DNA of 64,000 bases from Halorubrum trapanicum (GTDB lineage Archaea; Halobacteriota; Halobacteria; Halobacteriales; Haloferacaceae). The notes beneath the pieces were generated by a model, which did not search any database, had not been told where the DNA came from, and saw only the letters and a list, made by a program, of their open reading frames with translations. A program made the translations under genes and the position numbers. The stretch is taken from assembly GCF_002355655.1 (NCBI RefSeq), contig NZ_AP017569.1, forward strand, positions 2,356,001 to 2,420,000. The letters are read 5' to 3'. Below, piece after piece: positions 50,271 to 60,033 of the stretch (positions within the stretch are counted from its first letter, which is position 1; the number at the start of each line of letters is the position of its first letter).

Positions 50271-50624
50271 TTTATAAGATATCGGCGACGCTACAGTGAA
50301 CACCTCCAAAGCCCCAGTCGCGAGGGCCGCGCACACTCGCTGCGCTCCTCGGTCGCTCACTCCGTTCGCTCCCTGCGGTGTCGCCGGCGGCTTCGCCGCC
50401 GGCTTTCCGTGGCGCGTAGCGCCACGCTACTTACGTCGTCTGCGCGGCCCTCGCGACTGCCCCTTTGAGTCCCACCCGACCGCACCGCAACCGCGCCTCA
50501 CGCCTCCCCAGCCTCGTCAGTCGCCTTCGCTTCGCTCCGGCGACTGACTCCCTCGCGCGTGCTGGCTCGCGGCCGCCGAAGGCGGCCGCTCGCAGGCGCA
50601 CGCCACCGCGACCGCTATTTATAA
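50271..50624 (+). repeat. Dispersed hairpin-rich element, copy B
   Basis: This fills most of the 521-nt gap between endA and the Cdc48 gene. TTTATAA at 50271-50277 is followed 39 nt later by stem I, a perfect 17-bp inverted repeat (50316-50332 AGTCGCGAGGGCCGCGC with 50442-50458). The apical loop of stem I carries the motif CGCTCACTCCGTTCGCTCC and two extra hairpins (50383-50403 and 50409-50425). Stem II is a perfect 10-bp pair (50516-50525 with 50539-50548, loop TTCGCTTCGCTCC). Stem III (50569-50589) has a GAA loop. CTATTTATAA ends it at 50615-50624. Nothing in it reads as a convincing protein. Confidence 0.78.
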
Positions 50625-50732
50625 GCAATCGCTGCTTCCCCGCACACCGTTTTCGCTCCACGCCCACGGTCGGGAACCCGCTCACCACGGCGCCGGACAA
50701 GCGTAAAGAGCCGGCGGCGAGAACGACGTGGT

Positions 50733-52988
50733 ATGAACGACACCGCAGGGCTCCGGCTCACGGTGCGTGCCGCCGAGAAGCGGGACGCGGGCCGGGGCAT
50801 CGCCAGGCTCCCCGAGTCGGCCCGCAAGCGGCTCGCCCTCCTCAGCGGCGACACGGTCGAGGTGCGCGGCGAGCGCACCGCCGTCGCGAAGGTGTGGCCG
50901 GGCGGCCCCGACGCCCCCGACGGCTCCGTCCTCATCGACGCCGACACCCGCGCGAACGCCGGCGTGAAGGTCGGCGACACCGTCACCATCGCCCCCGTCG
51001 ACGTCTCCGACGCCGACCGCGTGACGCTGACCGCGCCCGGCCGCCTCGCCGAGGTGGACGTGAGCCGCGAGGTGGTCGAGCGCGCGCTCTCCCGCGAGCT
51101 CCGCGACCGCCCCGTCACCGAGGGCGAGGCCGTCCACGTCGAGCGGCTCGGCGGCCTCCGCTTTTTGGTCTCCCGGACGTCGCCCGCGGGGACCGTCCGG
51201 GTCACCGCCTCTACCGACGTATCGGTCGAGTACGAGGGCGACGCGGGGGCCGCGAGCGACTCCGTTGACGCGCCGACGGACGCGGGAAGCGACCGAGCCG
51301 ACGCCGACCGGCCTGCGACCGGCGCCGACTCGGGGACCGACCCGCCCGGCGACGACGCGCGCCCGAAGGCCGGCGGCACTCCGCCCGCCGAGCACACCGC
51401 GGGCGCGACCTACGAGGACATCGGCGGGTTAGACGAGGAGCTGGAGCTGGTCCGGGAGACGATCGAGCTCCCGCTCTCCGAGCCGGAGGTGTTCACGCGG
51501 CTCGGGATCGACCCGCCGAAGGGGGTCCTCCTCCACGGGCCGCCGGGGACCGGGAAGACGCTCATCGCCCGCGCCGTCGCCAACGAGGTCGACGCGACGT
51601 TCATCACGGTCGACGGCCCGGAGATCATGTCGAAGTACAAGGGGGAGTCGGAGGAGCGGCTGCGCGAGGTGTTCGAGCGCGCGAGCGAGGACGCCCCGGC
51701 GATCGTCTTCTTCGACGAGATCGACTCGATCGCGGGAAAAAGGGACGACGGCGGCGACGTGGAGAACCGCGTCGTCGGCCAGCTGCTCTCGCTGATGGAC
51801 GGGCTCGACGCCCGCGGCGACGTGATCGTCATCGGCGCGACCAACCGCGTCGACACCATCGACCCCGCGCTCCGGCGCGGCGGCCGGTTCGACCGCGAGA
51901 TCGAGATCGGCGTCCCCGGCGAGGCGGGTCGCCGCCAGATCCTCGACGTCCACACGCGCCGGATGCCGCTCGCGGACGACGTGGACCTCGACCGGATCGC
52001 GGGCCGGACGCACGGGTTCGTCGGCGCCGACATCGAGGGGCTCGCGCAGGAGGCGGCGATGACCGCGCTGCGCCGGGCCCGCGAGTCGGACTCGCGTGCG
52101 CTGAACGAGGTGACGGTCGGCAAGGCGGACTTCGAGGCCGCCCACGCGAGCGTCGAGCCGAGCGCGATGCGCGAGTACGTCGCCGAGCAGCCGACCACCG
52201 ACTTCGCCGACGTGGGCGGCTTAGACGACGCGAAGGAGGAGCTCGAACGCGCCGTGACGTGGCCGCTGTCGTACGGGCCCCTCTTCGACGCCGCGGGCGC
52301 CGACCCGCCGACCGGCGTCCTGCTGTACGGTCCGCCGGGGACCGGGAAGACGCTGCTCGCGCGCGCCATCGCCGGCGAGAGCGGCGTCAACTACATTCAG
52401 GTCGCGGGGCCGGAGCTGCTCGACCGGTACGTCGGCGAGTCGGAGAAGGCGGTCCGCGAGCTGTTCGACCGCGCCCGGCAGGCGGCGCCCGCGATCGTCT
52501 TCTTCGACGAGATCGACGCGGTCGCGACCGACCGCGACGCGGCCGGCGGCGACGGCTCCGGCGTGAGCGAGCGCGTCGTCTCCCAGCTGCTGACCGAGCT
52601 CGACCGCGCCAGCGACAACCCGAACCTCGTCGTCCTCGCGGCGACCAACCGGCGGGACGCGCTCGACCCGGCGCTGCTCCGCCCCGGGCGCCTGGAGACC
52701 CACGTCGAGGTGCCCGAACCGGACCGCGAGGCGCGCCGCAAGATCCTCGATGTCCACACCCGCGGGAAGCCGCTGACCGACGACGTCGACCTGGAACGGG
52801 TCGCCGACGAGACGGAGGGGTACTCCGGCGCGGAGATCGCCTCGCTGACCCGGGCGGCCGCGATGCGCGCCATCGAGCGCGTCGCCGACGAGCACGGCGA
52901 GGCCGCCAACGACCACGCCGACGAGGTCGGGGTCACCGACGAGGACTTCGACGCCGCGCTCGAGTCCGTCCGCCCCGAGACCGCCTGA
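50733..52988 (+). CDS. Cdc48/VAT-type AAA+ ATPase
   Basis: The 751-residue protein has an N-terminal double-psi barrel (residues 1-160), a Ser/Asp-rich linker (~165-220) and two AAA modules. D1 has [27 protein letters not shown] and [13 protein letters not shown]2 has [29 protein letters not shown] and [11 protein letters not shown]. This is the archaeal Cdc48/p97 family, which unfolds substrates and feeds the proteasome. Haloarchaea usually carry several paralogues; the long linker and relaxed N-domain suggest a secondary copy. Repeat B lies just upstream. Confidence 0.93.
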   Translation: MNDTAGLRLTVRAAEKRDAGRGIARLPESARKRLALLSGDTVEVRGERTAVAKVWPGGPDAPDGSVLIDADTRANAGVKVGDTVTIAPVDVSDADRVTLTAPGRLAEVDVSREVVERALSRELRDRPVTEGEAVHVERLGGLRFLVSRTSPAGTVRVTASTDVSVEYEGDAGAASDSVDAPTDAGSDRADADRPATGADSGTDPPGDDARPKAGGTPPAEHTAGATYEDIGGLDEELELVRETIELPLSEPEVFTRLGIDPPKGVLLHGPPGTGKTLIARAVANEVDATFITVDGPEIMSKYKGESEERLREVFERASEDAPAIVFFDEIDSIAGKRDDGGDVENRVVGQLLSLMDGLDARGDVIVIGATNRVDTIDPALRRGGRFDREIEIGVPGEAGRRQILDVHTRRMPLADDVDLDRIAGRTHGFVGADIEGLAQEAAMTALRRARESDSRALNEVTVGKADFEAAHASVEPSAMREYVAEQPTTDFADVGGLDDAKEELERAVTWPLSYGPLFDAAGADPPTGVLLYGPPGTGKTLLARAIAGESGVNYIQVAGPELLDRYVGESEKAVRELFDRARQAAPAIVFFDEIDAVATDRDAAGGDGSGVSERVVSQLLTELDRASDNPNLVVLAATNRRDALDPALLRPGRLETHVEVPEPDREARRKILDVHTRGKPLTDDVDLERVADETEGYSGAEIASLTRAAAMRAIERVADEHGEAANDHADEVGVTDEDFDAALESVRPETA

Positions 52989-53017
52989 GCGGGGCAGAAC
53001 GACGGTTCGGTCCGGCC

Positions 53018-53539
53018 TCAGTCGTCCTCGGCGGTCGCGCCCGCTTCCGTCTCGTCCTCCTCAGACGCGTCTTCGCCGGCCTCGCCGCTCCCGTACCCGG
53101 CGTGCGCGTGGGCGTCGCCGAGCGCGCCGGCGCCGAACTCGTCGACCGGCGTGACGCTGTAATCGACCGTGAGCGTGTCCTTCGTCGCGCGGACCTTCCC
53201 CACGAACGCCGAGATCTCTTCGAGGCCGCCCTCCAACACGAACAGCTCCATACAGTACTGCGAGCCGACGTGGCTGTGGAAGTTCGAGGCGACGATCCCC
53301 TCGTGTTCGTGTCGCAGCCGCATCATCCGCTCCTCGACGCTCGTCGTCTCGTAGTTGAAGAGGACGGTCACCACGGCCATCAGCGCCCGGTCCTCCAGCT
53401 TCGCGTCCTCGAACTCGCCGAGGAGGTTCCGGGAGGCCTCGCGGACGACCTCGCTGCGGCCGGTGTACCCGTGTTCGTCCGCGAAGCTGTCGATCCGTTC
53501 GAGTAACTCCTCCGGCATGGAGACGCTGACGACGGTCAT
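53018..53539 (-). CDS. NikR-family regulator with acidic tail (second copy)
   Basis: The 173-residue protein has an RHH domain ([40 protein letters not shown]) followed by an ACT-like metal domain with the nickel ligands [19 protein letters not shown] (His, His, Cys at canonical spacing). An acidic disordered extension of about 35 residues follows. Compared with the first NikR (4795-5187) the ligand spacing is normal. It is convergent with the Cdc48 gene; no nickel transporter is adjacent. Metal preference could be nickel or cobalt. Confidence 0.85.
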   Translation of the reverse strand: MTVVSVSMPEELLERIDSFADEHGYTGRSEVVREASRNLLGEFEDAKLEDRALMAVVTVLFNYETTSVEERMMRLRHEHEGIVASNFHSHVGSQYCMELFVLEGGLEEISAFVGKVRATKDTLTVDYSVTPVDEFGAGALGDAHAHAGYGSGEAGEDASEEDETEAGATAEDD

Positions 53540-53564
53540 ATATTAACTCACGCCGGCGGAGTTG

Positions 53565-53870
53565 TTAATCCTTGAGGTCCGGGCGGTCGCCGCCCCCCTC
53601 GACCCGCTCGCCGAGCCACGCGTGGTGATCGAGCAGCGCCGTCTCGCCCGCGTCGGTGAGCGCGTACACGTCGGCGATGCCCTCGGTCCGCCGGTCGAGG
53701 TGGCCGGCCTCGACGAGCGCGGAGAGGGTCCCGTAGAAGGAACCCGGGTCGATCCGCTCGTCGTAGTGCGATTCGAGCCGGCTCTTCAGCGACTGCGCGC
53801 GCAGCTCGCCGTGCTCGTACAGGAGCGCGCAGAGGTCGCGGCGCCGGCCGCTGTGGAACCACTTGGTCAT
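53565..53870 (-). CDS. PadR-like winged-helix regulator
   Basis: The 101-residue protein has a PadR-type winged helix: RRDLCALLYEHGELRAQSLKSRLESHYDERIDPGSFYGTLSALVEAGHLDRRTEGIADVYALTDAGETAL. The short C-terminal helix would support dimer formation. PadR proteins repress genes for stress or drug response. The neighbours are a NikR and a HAD phosphatase, and the target is unknown. The ATG lies 34 nt from the end of the HAD gene. Confidence 0.85.
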   Translation of the reverse strand: MTKWFHSGRRRDLCALLYEHGELRAQSLKSRLESHYDERIDPGSFYGTLSALVEAGHLDRRTEGIADVYALTDAGETALLDHHAWLGERVEGGGDRPDLKD

Positions 53871-53904
53871 GGGTTGCGCCTCGCCCCGCGGGCGGATAAA
53901 TCGC

Positions 53905-54576
53905 TCACGACGCGTCGGCCGGCCCGCCGGCGCCGACCAGTTCGTCGAGCCGGCTCACGCGTCGGTCGCCGAGGACGCATCGCCCGCGCTCGTCGTGGCC
54001 GACGCGTTCGACGTGGACCGCGTCGAGGCCGGCGTTCCAGGCGGCCGCCACGTCGCTCTCGCCGTCGCCGACGTAGTAGCCGCGGGCCCGGTTCGGATCG
54101 ACGCCGAGCTCGCCCATCGCGGCCTCGATCGGGTCGGGCTCCGGCTTCCACCCCGTCTCGTCGGTGCAGCAGACGACCGCGTCGAAGCGGCCGTCGAGGT
54201 CGACGTGATCGAGGACCGGCTCCGCGAGGAACTCCTGGCAGTGGGTGACGAGGCCGGTCGGCCCGCCGACCTCGCTCACGCGGTCGAGCAGGCGCGCGGC
54301 GTCGTCGTGGAGGTACGTCGCCTCCGCGCGGGCCGCGGGGTCCTCCACGGCGTGGAACGCCGGCCAGAACGCGTCGGGGTCGACGCCCATCTCACGGAGC
54401 TTCTCGGCGCGAGAGCCGCCGAGCCCGTGCCAGAGGACGCGCGCCTCGCGGTCCGAGAACTCGCGGTCCAACCTGTCGCCGACGCGGTCGAACACCGCAC
54501 GGGTGTACTCCCACTCGGCGTCGACCAGCGTCCCGTCGAGGTCGAACAGGTGGAAATCGTAGTCGGCGACGGTCAT
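53905..54576 (-). CDS. HAD-superfamily phosphatase
   Basis: The 223-residue protein shows HAD motif 1 FDLDGTLVDAE, motif 2 LVTHCQ (Thr), motif 3 Lys in GWKPEPDP and motif 4 YVGDGESDVAAAWNAG. The helical cap between motifs 1 and 2 places it in subclass IA, as in phosphoglycolate phosphatase and beta-phosphoglucomutase. The physiological substrate cannot be read. ATG 54576 starts directly at MTVADYDFHLFDLDG. It is a single gene, followed by the PadR gene on the same strand. Confidence 0.87.
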   Translation of the reverse strand: MTVADYDFHLFDLDGTLVDAEWEYTRAVFDRVGDRLDREFSDREARVLWHGLGGSRAEKLREMGVDPDAFWPAFHAVEDPAARAEATYLHDDAARLLDRVSEVGGPTGLVTHCQEFLAEPVLDHVDLDGRFDAVVCCTDETGWKPEPDPIEAAMGELGVDPNRARGYYVGDGESDVAAAWNAGLDAVHVERVGHDERGRCVLGDRRVSRLDELVGAGGPADAS

Positions 54577-54656
54577 GGACCGCCCCGTACGCCGGCGGCG
54601 GGCAAGTGCGTTGCGGGTTCGGAGCGTGCCGATCGTCCGGCTCCGAGGCCGCCCAC

Positions 54657-55043
54657 TCAGTCCCGGACGTGGACCGACGAGCCGAGGTACTTGCGGAGGG
54701 CCTCGTCGACCGAGTCGGCGTTGAACCGGTCGAGATCCGCGGCGATCGCGTCTTTCAGCGCGTCGAGGTAGGCCTCGTCGGTGCGGAGTTCTCGGAAGTC
54801 GGCGGCGGCGACCTCGACGTTCGCGGCGTCCTCGATGCCCAGCCGCTCTTCGGCCAGTCGCCGGAACGCCGGTTCGTCGCCGATCTCGCCGCGCCACAGG
54901 CGGTCGCGGAAGAAGAGCCAGCCGCCGGCTCCGGGCTCGCTCGCCGCGAGTTCCATCGTCGTCTCGAAGCGAGCGGGGTCGACGCTCGCGGCCTCCGGCG
55001 GGTCGAGCCGGACGGCGACGCGGAAGACGTAGGCGGCCTCCAT
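54657..55043 (-). CDS. LWR-salt protein (conserved haloarchaeal)
   Basis: The 128-residue protein has the haloarchaea-specific pattern WLFFRDRLWRGEIGDEPAFRRLAEE that gives the LWR-salt family its name. It also has an N-terminal YVFRVAVRLDPP strand and a C-terminal helix ending LRKYLGSSVHVRD. The function is unknown; the gene is typically found beside uppS in haloarchaea, as here (divergent, 65 nt apart). Confidence 0.85.
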   Translation of the reverse strand: MEAAYVFRVAVRLDPPEAASVDPARFETTMELAASEPGAGGWLFFRDRLWRGEIGDEPAFRRLAEERLGIEDAANVEVAAADFRELRTDEAYLDALKDAIAADLDRFNADSVDEALRKYLGSSVHVRD

Positions 55044-55108
55044 CTGCGGGCCGGAGGACCGGCCGGAGGATAAAAGTACATACCGCTCGGCCGTCTGAGT
55101 CAGGGAAG

Positions 55109-56104
55109 ATGCTGAACCGACTCCGCGGCCTCGTCGGGCGCGCGTACCGGCGACACCTCCGCCGCGAGATCGACGACGTGCCCGACCACGTCGCCGTCAT
55201 CCAGGACGGGAACCGGCGGTACGCCCGCGAGCAGGGCGACGACGCGCCCGAGGGCCACCGCGCCGGCGCGGACACCACCGAGCGCGTCCTCGACTGGTGC
55301 GCCGACCTCGGGGTCTCCGAGCTCACCCTCTACGCCTTCTCCACCGAGAACTTCGAACGCCCGGACGAGGAGCTGGAACCGCTCTTCGATCTGCTGGAAC
55401 GCAAGCTGCGCGAGTTCGCCGACGCCGACCGCGTCCACGAGCAGGGCGTCCGCGTCCGGGCGATCGGCGACGTGCCTCGCCTCCCGCCGCGCGTCCGCGA
55501 CGCGGTCGAGTACGCGGAGCGGCGCACCGCCGGCAACGACCGCTTCACGCTGAACGTCGCCCTGGCGTACGGCGGCCGGACCGAGCTGCTCGACGCCGCG
55601 CGCGCCATCGCCCGCGACGTCGACGCCGGCGAGATGGACCCCGACGACGTCGACGTCGAGACCGTCGAGTCCCGGCTGTACGACCGCCCGATCCGGGACG
55701 TGGACCTGATCGTCCGCACCGGCGGCGACGAGCGGACCTCGAACTTCCTTCCGTGGCACGCGAACGGCAACGAGGCCGCCGTCTACTTCTGTGCGCCCTA
55801 CTGGCCGGAGTTCTCCGAGGCCGACTTCCTGCGCGCGATCCGCACCTACGAGTCGCGCGAGGAGTCGTGGCAGCGCGCCCGGGCGGAGCGGGCCGCCGCC
55901 TTAGTGCGCGCGCTCGCCGAGGTGGAGTTCGCGGAGGCCCGCGCCGCGGCCGCCCGGCTCCGCGAGCGCGTCCCGCGGCTCGACGGGAGCGACCTCTCCG
56001 ACGACGCGCTCGGCATCGCGGAGGGCGACGGGGCCGCCCCGGCCGAGCGCGACGCGCCCGACCTGGTGGACGGCGACGCGCGGGACTCGCCGGGAGCCGA
56101 TTAG
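55109..56104 (+). CDS. uppS: cis-Prenyltransferase (undecaprenyl diphosphate synthase family)
   Basis: The 331-residue enzyme makes long-chain polyprenyl diphosphates, the precursors of dolichol phosphate for N-glycosylation. Visible motifs: VAVIQDGNRRYAREQG (catalytic Asp and RR), LTLYAFSTENFERP, and RTGGDERTSNFLPW with WPEF near the C-terminus. The C-terminal ~70 residues are an extra acidic, Ala-rich helical extension common in halophilic members. It is divergent from the LWR-salt gene. The stop overlaps the convergent DUF2891 gene by four bases. Confidence 0.93.
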   Translation: MLNRLRGLVGRAYRRHLRREIDDVPDHVAVIQDGNRRYAREQGDDAPEGHRAGADTTERVLDWCADLGVSELTLYAFSTENFERPDEELEPLFDLLERKLREFADADRVHEQGVRVRAIGDVPRLPPRVRDAVEYAERRTAGNDRFTLNVALAYGGRTELLDAARAIARDVDAGEMDPDDVDVETVESRLYDRPIRDVDLIVRTGGDERTSNFLPWHANGNEAAVYFCAPYWPEFSEADFLRAIRTYESREESWQRARAERAAALVRALAEVEFAEARAAAARLRERVPRLDGSDLSDDALGIAEGDGAAPAERDAPDLVDGDARDSPGAD

Positions 56105-57201
56105 ACCGCACCCGGCGCGATCCCGCCCTCGTTCCGCGTCAACAGGTACAGGGCGAACGACGAGAGCCAGTGCGAGCCCGCGTAGTCGTCGGTGAGCACA
56201 TCCGCGGCCCCCGCCTCGGCGTGGCGGCGCGCCGCCGCCTCCAGCGGCTCGCGAAGCCGGGTCGCCGCCGGGCCGTTTCGCCCCGCCAGCGCGTCGGCCA
56301 GCCCGGCGAGACACCACGCGCGGGAGACGTTGAGGCCGATCAGATGCATCGCGGCGCCGTCGCCCGCCTCCGGTTCGACGTCGACCGGCGACCGCAGCGC
56401 GTCGTGCGGCGGCGCGGCGAGGTCCGGGAGGAAGCCGTCGAGCCACGCCGCGAACGGGTCGGGGTCGAGGACGCGGCGCATGAGGTCCGCCTCCGTCAGC
56501 GCGGGCGAGAGGAAGTCCCAGCCGACCGGCTCCGCGCCGACGACCGCGGCGTCGTCGTCGACGTAGAGGCGGCGCGCGGTCGACGCCGCCGCCGATTCGA
56601 GGTCGGCGTCGCCGACGACCCGCGCGTAGTCGAGGACGCCGGCGAGCGCGAACGCGGTGTTGCCGTGGGCGCCGACGCGGTGCGGGCGGTCGACCTCGAG
56701 GAACGACTCGCGGGTCCCGCGGCGGACCCGGTCTTCGAGCGGGCGGAGGGTCTCGCGCCACGCGTCGGCGCGCGGGTCGTCCCACAGGGCGAGCTCGGCG
56801 GCGAGCCGCAGCAGCCACGACCAGCCGTACGGCTCCTCGAAGCCGGGGTTCTCATCCAGATACGCGACCTCGCTAGCGACGTTCTCGGGGGTCAGCCGCT
56901 CGTCGATGCCGGTTGCGATCGCGGCCTCGTCCGGGTGGTCCGGGACGAGCCGCAGCGCGCGGACGAGCGCCCAGTGGCTGTGGACGGCCGAGTGCCAGTC
57001 GAAACACCCGTAGAAGACGGGGTGCTCCTCCGCGGGGCGCGGCGGTGCCTCCGGCCGCTCGACGGTCCCCCGGTAGTGCGGGTACTCGGTCTCGACCCCG
57101 TCGAGCGGGTGGGCGGCCAGCGCCGCCGCGACGGCGTCGTCGAGCGCGTCCGCCCGTCCGGCCCGGAGCGCGTCCGGCGACAGCTCCTCGAAGGCGTTCA
57201 T
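56101..57201 (-). CDS. DUF2891-family protein
   Basis: The 366-residue protein has the DUF2891 signature HPVFYGCFDWHSAVHSHWALVRALRL near residue 60 and further Trp/His-rich motifs (EEPYGWSWLLRL, PVGWDFLSPALTEADLM, YAGSHWLSSFALYLLT). The fold is an (alpha/alpha)-barrel like that of sugar-active enzymes, but no activity is established. The start is ATG 57201. It ends overlapping uppS in the opposite direction. The role is unknown. Confidence 0.83.
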   Translation of the reverse strand: MNAFEELSPDALRAGRADALDDAVAAALAAHPLDGVETEYPHYRGTVERPEAPPRPAEEHPVFYGCFDWHSAVHSHWALVRALRLVPDHPDEAAIATGIDERLTPENVASEVAYLDENPGFEEPYGWSWLLRLAAELALWDDPRADAWRETLRPLEDRVRRGTRESFLEVDRPHRVGAHGNTAFALAGVLDYARVVGDADLESAAASTARRLYVDDDAAVVGAEPVGWDFLSPALTEADLMRRVLDPDPFAAWLDGFLPDLAAPPHDALRSPVDVEPEAGDGAAMHLIGLNVSRAWCLAGLADALAGRNGPAATRLREPLEAAARRHAEAGAADVLTDDYAGSHWLSSFALYLLTRNEGGIAPGAV

Positions 57202-57295
57202 GCCGGAGGATCCGCGGGGCGCCTGTTCAATCGGTCGGTGGGGCGTGAACCGCTCTCACTCGGGACGCGTTCCGCGGGAAGCGTCGAGAAAGGGT

Positions 57296-57754
57296 TCAGG
57301 CGGGATTCTTCCGCGTCAGGTCGCTGCCGCAGATCGGACACCGCTCCTTGTCCTCGTCGAAGGTGCGGTTACAGCCGACGCACTGGAAGCGCCACTCCCG
57401 CTCCTCGGAGATGCCGTCGCGGGCGATGGCCTCGACCGGGAGGTCGAGCCGCTCGGCGACGTTCTGCATCGCGTAGTCGTCGGTGACGAGCGTCGCGTGG
57501 AGCTCCAGCGCGGTCGCGATCAGCCGGACGTCGGTGTCGGACAGCTCCGCGGCGTCGCCCGACCCCTTCGCGGCGCGGCGGACGCGGTCGACCGCCTCCG
57601 GCGCCGGCACGTGGACGGTCATCCCGGAGCCCTCCATCGCGTCGAACCGGAGCGCGACCTCGCCGGTGAGCTCGTCGTGGACCGCCGGGATGGAGACCAC
57701 GTCGTCGTTCGTCGTGTACTCGTGGATGAACGCGGACGAGTCGAGGACTTGCAT
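57296..57754 (-). CDS. nob1: rRNA maturation endonuclease Nob1
   Basis: The 152-residue protein joins a PIN domain (Asp in VLDSSAFI, LSDTDVRLIATAL, LVTDDYAMQN) with a C-terminal zinc ribbon (FQCVGCNRTF...CPICGSDL). Nob1 cleaves the 3' end of small-subunit rRNA (site D). The start ATG (57752-57754) shares its A with the stop of the PRC-barrel gene, so the two are coupled. Confidence 0.92.
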   Translation of the reverse strand: MQVLDSSAFIHEYTTNDDVVSIPAVHDELTGEVALRFDAMEGSGMTVHVPAPEAVDRVRRAAKGSGDAAELSDTDVRLIATALELHATLVTDDYAMQNVAERLDLPVEAIARDGISEEREWRFQCVGCNRTFDEDKERCPICGSDLTRKNPA

Positions 57755-57999
57755 CAGCGGGCGACGACGATGTAGTCTTTCACCGCCTGGACGTTCGCGA
57801 CCGGGACGCGGAGCCGGCCCATCTCGTCGACGTCGAAGTCGACGCGCTCGGGCCTGAGCTGCTCGTGCGGGCTGACGAGGAGGTGGTTCAGCTCCCCGGA
57901 CTCGAGATTCATCGTGATGTTGTACAGGTCCCCGAGCTCCGTGCCGTCGGAGCTCATCACCGCCTTCCCGGAGAGGTTCTCCGCGAGGATGTCGACCAT
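57754..57999 (-). CDS. PRC-barrel domain protein
   Basis: The 81-residue beta-barrel protein (ILAENLSGKAVMSSDGTELGDLYNITMNLESGELNHLLVSPHE) resembles the PRC domain of RimM/PuhA. In archaea a small PRC-barrel protein is regularly paired with Nob1, pointing to ribosome biogenesis. A TATA-like GTTTAATACC (58021-58030, minus strand) lies about 22-31 nt upstream. It is the first gene of the pair. Confidence 0.9.
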   Translation of the reverse strand: MVDILAENLSGKAVMSSDGTELGDLYNITMNLESGELNHLLVSPHEQLRPERVDFDVDEMGRLRVPVANVQAVKDYIVVAR

Positions 58000-58215
58000 A
58001 CCCCCACGGTCCCGGGCGACGGTATTAAACGCCACGGGGCGTCGGACGGGTGACGGACGCGGTTGCGCGTTCGTCACCGGACGGACGACGGACGCGGACA
58101 TCGCGCTCGCCGCCGCGGATCGCGCGCTCGCCGTTCGGGTTCGTCGCGGCATTTTGAAAGGCTTAACTGACGCCCGGGCGGAACAGTCGGTATAACCTTC
58201 TCGGGGCGATCACAT

Positions 58216-60009
58216 ATGACCGACCACACACACGCGGACACCCTGCGAACCCCCATCGTCGCCGTGCTGGGCCACGTCGACCACGGCAAGACGAGCCTGC
58301 TCGACACGATCCGCGGCTCCGCCGTCAGCGAGGGCGAGGCCGGCGCGATCACCCAACACATCGGGGCGACGGACATCCCGCTCGACACCATCTCCGGGAT
58401 GGCGGGCGAGCTGATCGACCCGTCGGACTTCGACCTCCCCGGCCTGCTGTTCATCGACACGCCGGGGCACCACTCCTTCTCGACGCTGCGCGCCCGCGGC
58501 GGCGCGCTCGCCGACATCGCGGTGCTCGTCGTCGACGTCAACGACGGCTTCCAGCCGCAGACGGAGGAGGCGATCGACATCCTCCGCCGGACGGGGACCC
58601 CCTTCGTCGTCGCCGCCAACAAGGTGGACACGACGCCCGGCTGGAACCCGCAGGACGGCGAGCCGATCCAGCGGAGCATGGAGGCGCAGTCCGAGCGCGC
58701 GAAGTCGATGCTCGACGAGAACCTCTACGAGATCATCGGCCAGCTCTCCGACGCCGGCTTCTCCGCCGACCTCTACTGGCGCGTCCAGGACTTCCAGAAG
58801 AACATCGGCGTCGTCCCGCTGTCGGCGCTCACCGGCGAGGGCGTCCCGGACCTGCTCACCGTCCTGATGGGCCTCTCCCAGCGGTTCATGAAAGAGGAGA
58901 TGGCGATCGACGTCACCGGCCCGGGCGAGGGGACGGTCCTCGAAGTGAAAGACGAGCGGGGCTTCGGCGCCACCGTCGACACCGTCGTCTACGACGGCGT
59001 GATCCGCAACGGCGACACGGTCGTCGTCGGCGGGCAGGACGAGCCGATCGTCACCGAGATCCGCGCGCTGCTCCGCCCGCGGCCGCTCGCGGAGATCCGC
59101 ACGGAGAAGGAGTTCGAGAAGGTCGGCGAGGTCGCCGCCGCGGCCGGCGTGAAGATCGCCGCGCCCGACCTCGATCAGGCGATGGCGGGCGCGCCGGTGC
59201 GCGTCGTCCGCGACCGCACCGTCGACCAGGTCGTCGAGGAGGTGAAGGCGGAGCTCGCGGAGATCGAGGTCGAGACCGCCGACAACGGCGTCGTCGTCAA
59301 GGCGGACACCCTCGGCTCGCTGGAGGCGATGGCGAACGCACTCCGCGAGGCGGAGGTCCCGATCCTCCGCGCCGAGGTCGGCGACATCGCGCCGCGCGAC
59401 ATCGCGGTCGCCGAGACCGCGAACCAGGACGAACACAAGGCGATTTTGGGCTTCAACGTCGACCTCCTGCAGAACGCGGAGTCGGACCTGGAGAACGCCG
59501 ACGTGAAGCTGTTCAAGAACGAGGTCATCTACCAGCTGGTCGAGGACTACGAGCGCTACGTCGAGGAGAAGCAGCGCGCGCAACAGGAGACGGTGCTGGA
59601 CAAGGTCGTGCGCCCCGCCCGCTTCCGCATCCTCCCCGACCACACGTTCCGGCAGAACGACCCTGCGGTCGTCGGCGTCGAGATCATCTCCGGCACGCTC
59701 CAGAACAACCGCAACGTCGGCTACTTCGAGGGCAACGAGTTCGAGCGCGTCGGCGGCCTCTCCGGGATTCAAAAGCAGGGCGAGGACGTCGACGAGGCGC
59801 GCTCCGGCGAGCGCGTCAGCATCGCCATCGACGGGCCGACCGTCGGCCGGGACATCGAGGAGGGCGACACGCTCTGGACCGAGGTGCCCGAGAAGCACGC
59901 GAAGATCCTCGAACAGGAGTTAAAAGAGGAGATCACCGCCGACGAGCGCGAGGCGCTTCAGGGCTACTTGGAGACGCGCCGGAAGCGGGACCCGTTCTGG
60001 GGGAAGTAA
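58216..60009 (+). CDS. infB: Translation initiation factor aIF5B/IF-2
   Basis: The 597-residue GTPase of the IF-2/eIF5B type has G1 [13 protein letters not shown]3 DTPGHHSF and G4 NKVD. Domain II/III elements ([24 protein letters not shown]) and the C-terminal domain IV ([14 protein letters not shown]) follow. It promotes subunit joining and initiator-tRNA positioning. The length is normal for archaea and no intein is present. A TATA-like GTATAACC at 58190-58197 lies about 22 nt before the ATG. Confidence 0.95.
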   Translation: MTDHTHADTLRTPIVAVLGHVDHGKTSLLDTIRGSAVSEGEAGAITQHIGATDIPLDTISGMAGELIDPSDFDLPGLLFIDTPGHHSFSTLRARGGALADIAVLVVDVNDGFQPQTEEAIDILRRTGTPFVVAANKVDTTPGWNPQDGEPIQRSMEAQSERAKSMLDENLYEIIGQLSDAGFSADLYWRVQDFQKNIGVVPLSALTGEGVPDLLTVLMGLSQRFMKEEMAIDVTGPGEGTVLEVKDERGFGATVDTVVYDGVIRNGDTVVVGGQDEPIVTEIRALLRPRPLAEIRTEKEFEKVGEVAAAAGVKIAAPDLDQAMAGAPVRVVRDRTVDQVVEEVKAELAEIEVETADNGVVVKADTLGSLEAMANALREAEVPILRAEVGDIAPRDIAVAETANQDEHKAILGFNVDLLQNAESDLENADVKLFKNEVIYQLVEDYERYVEEKQRAQQETVLDKVVRPARFRILPDHTFRQNDPAVVGVEIISGTLQNNRNVGYFEGNEFERVGGLSGIQKQGEDVDEARSGERVSIAIDGPTVGRDIEEGDTLWTEVPEKHAKILEQELKEEITADEREALQGYLETRRKRDPFWGK

Positions 60010-60033
60010 CCCTCGGCCCCGCACTCGACGGGC

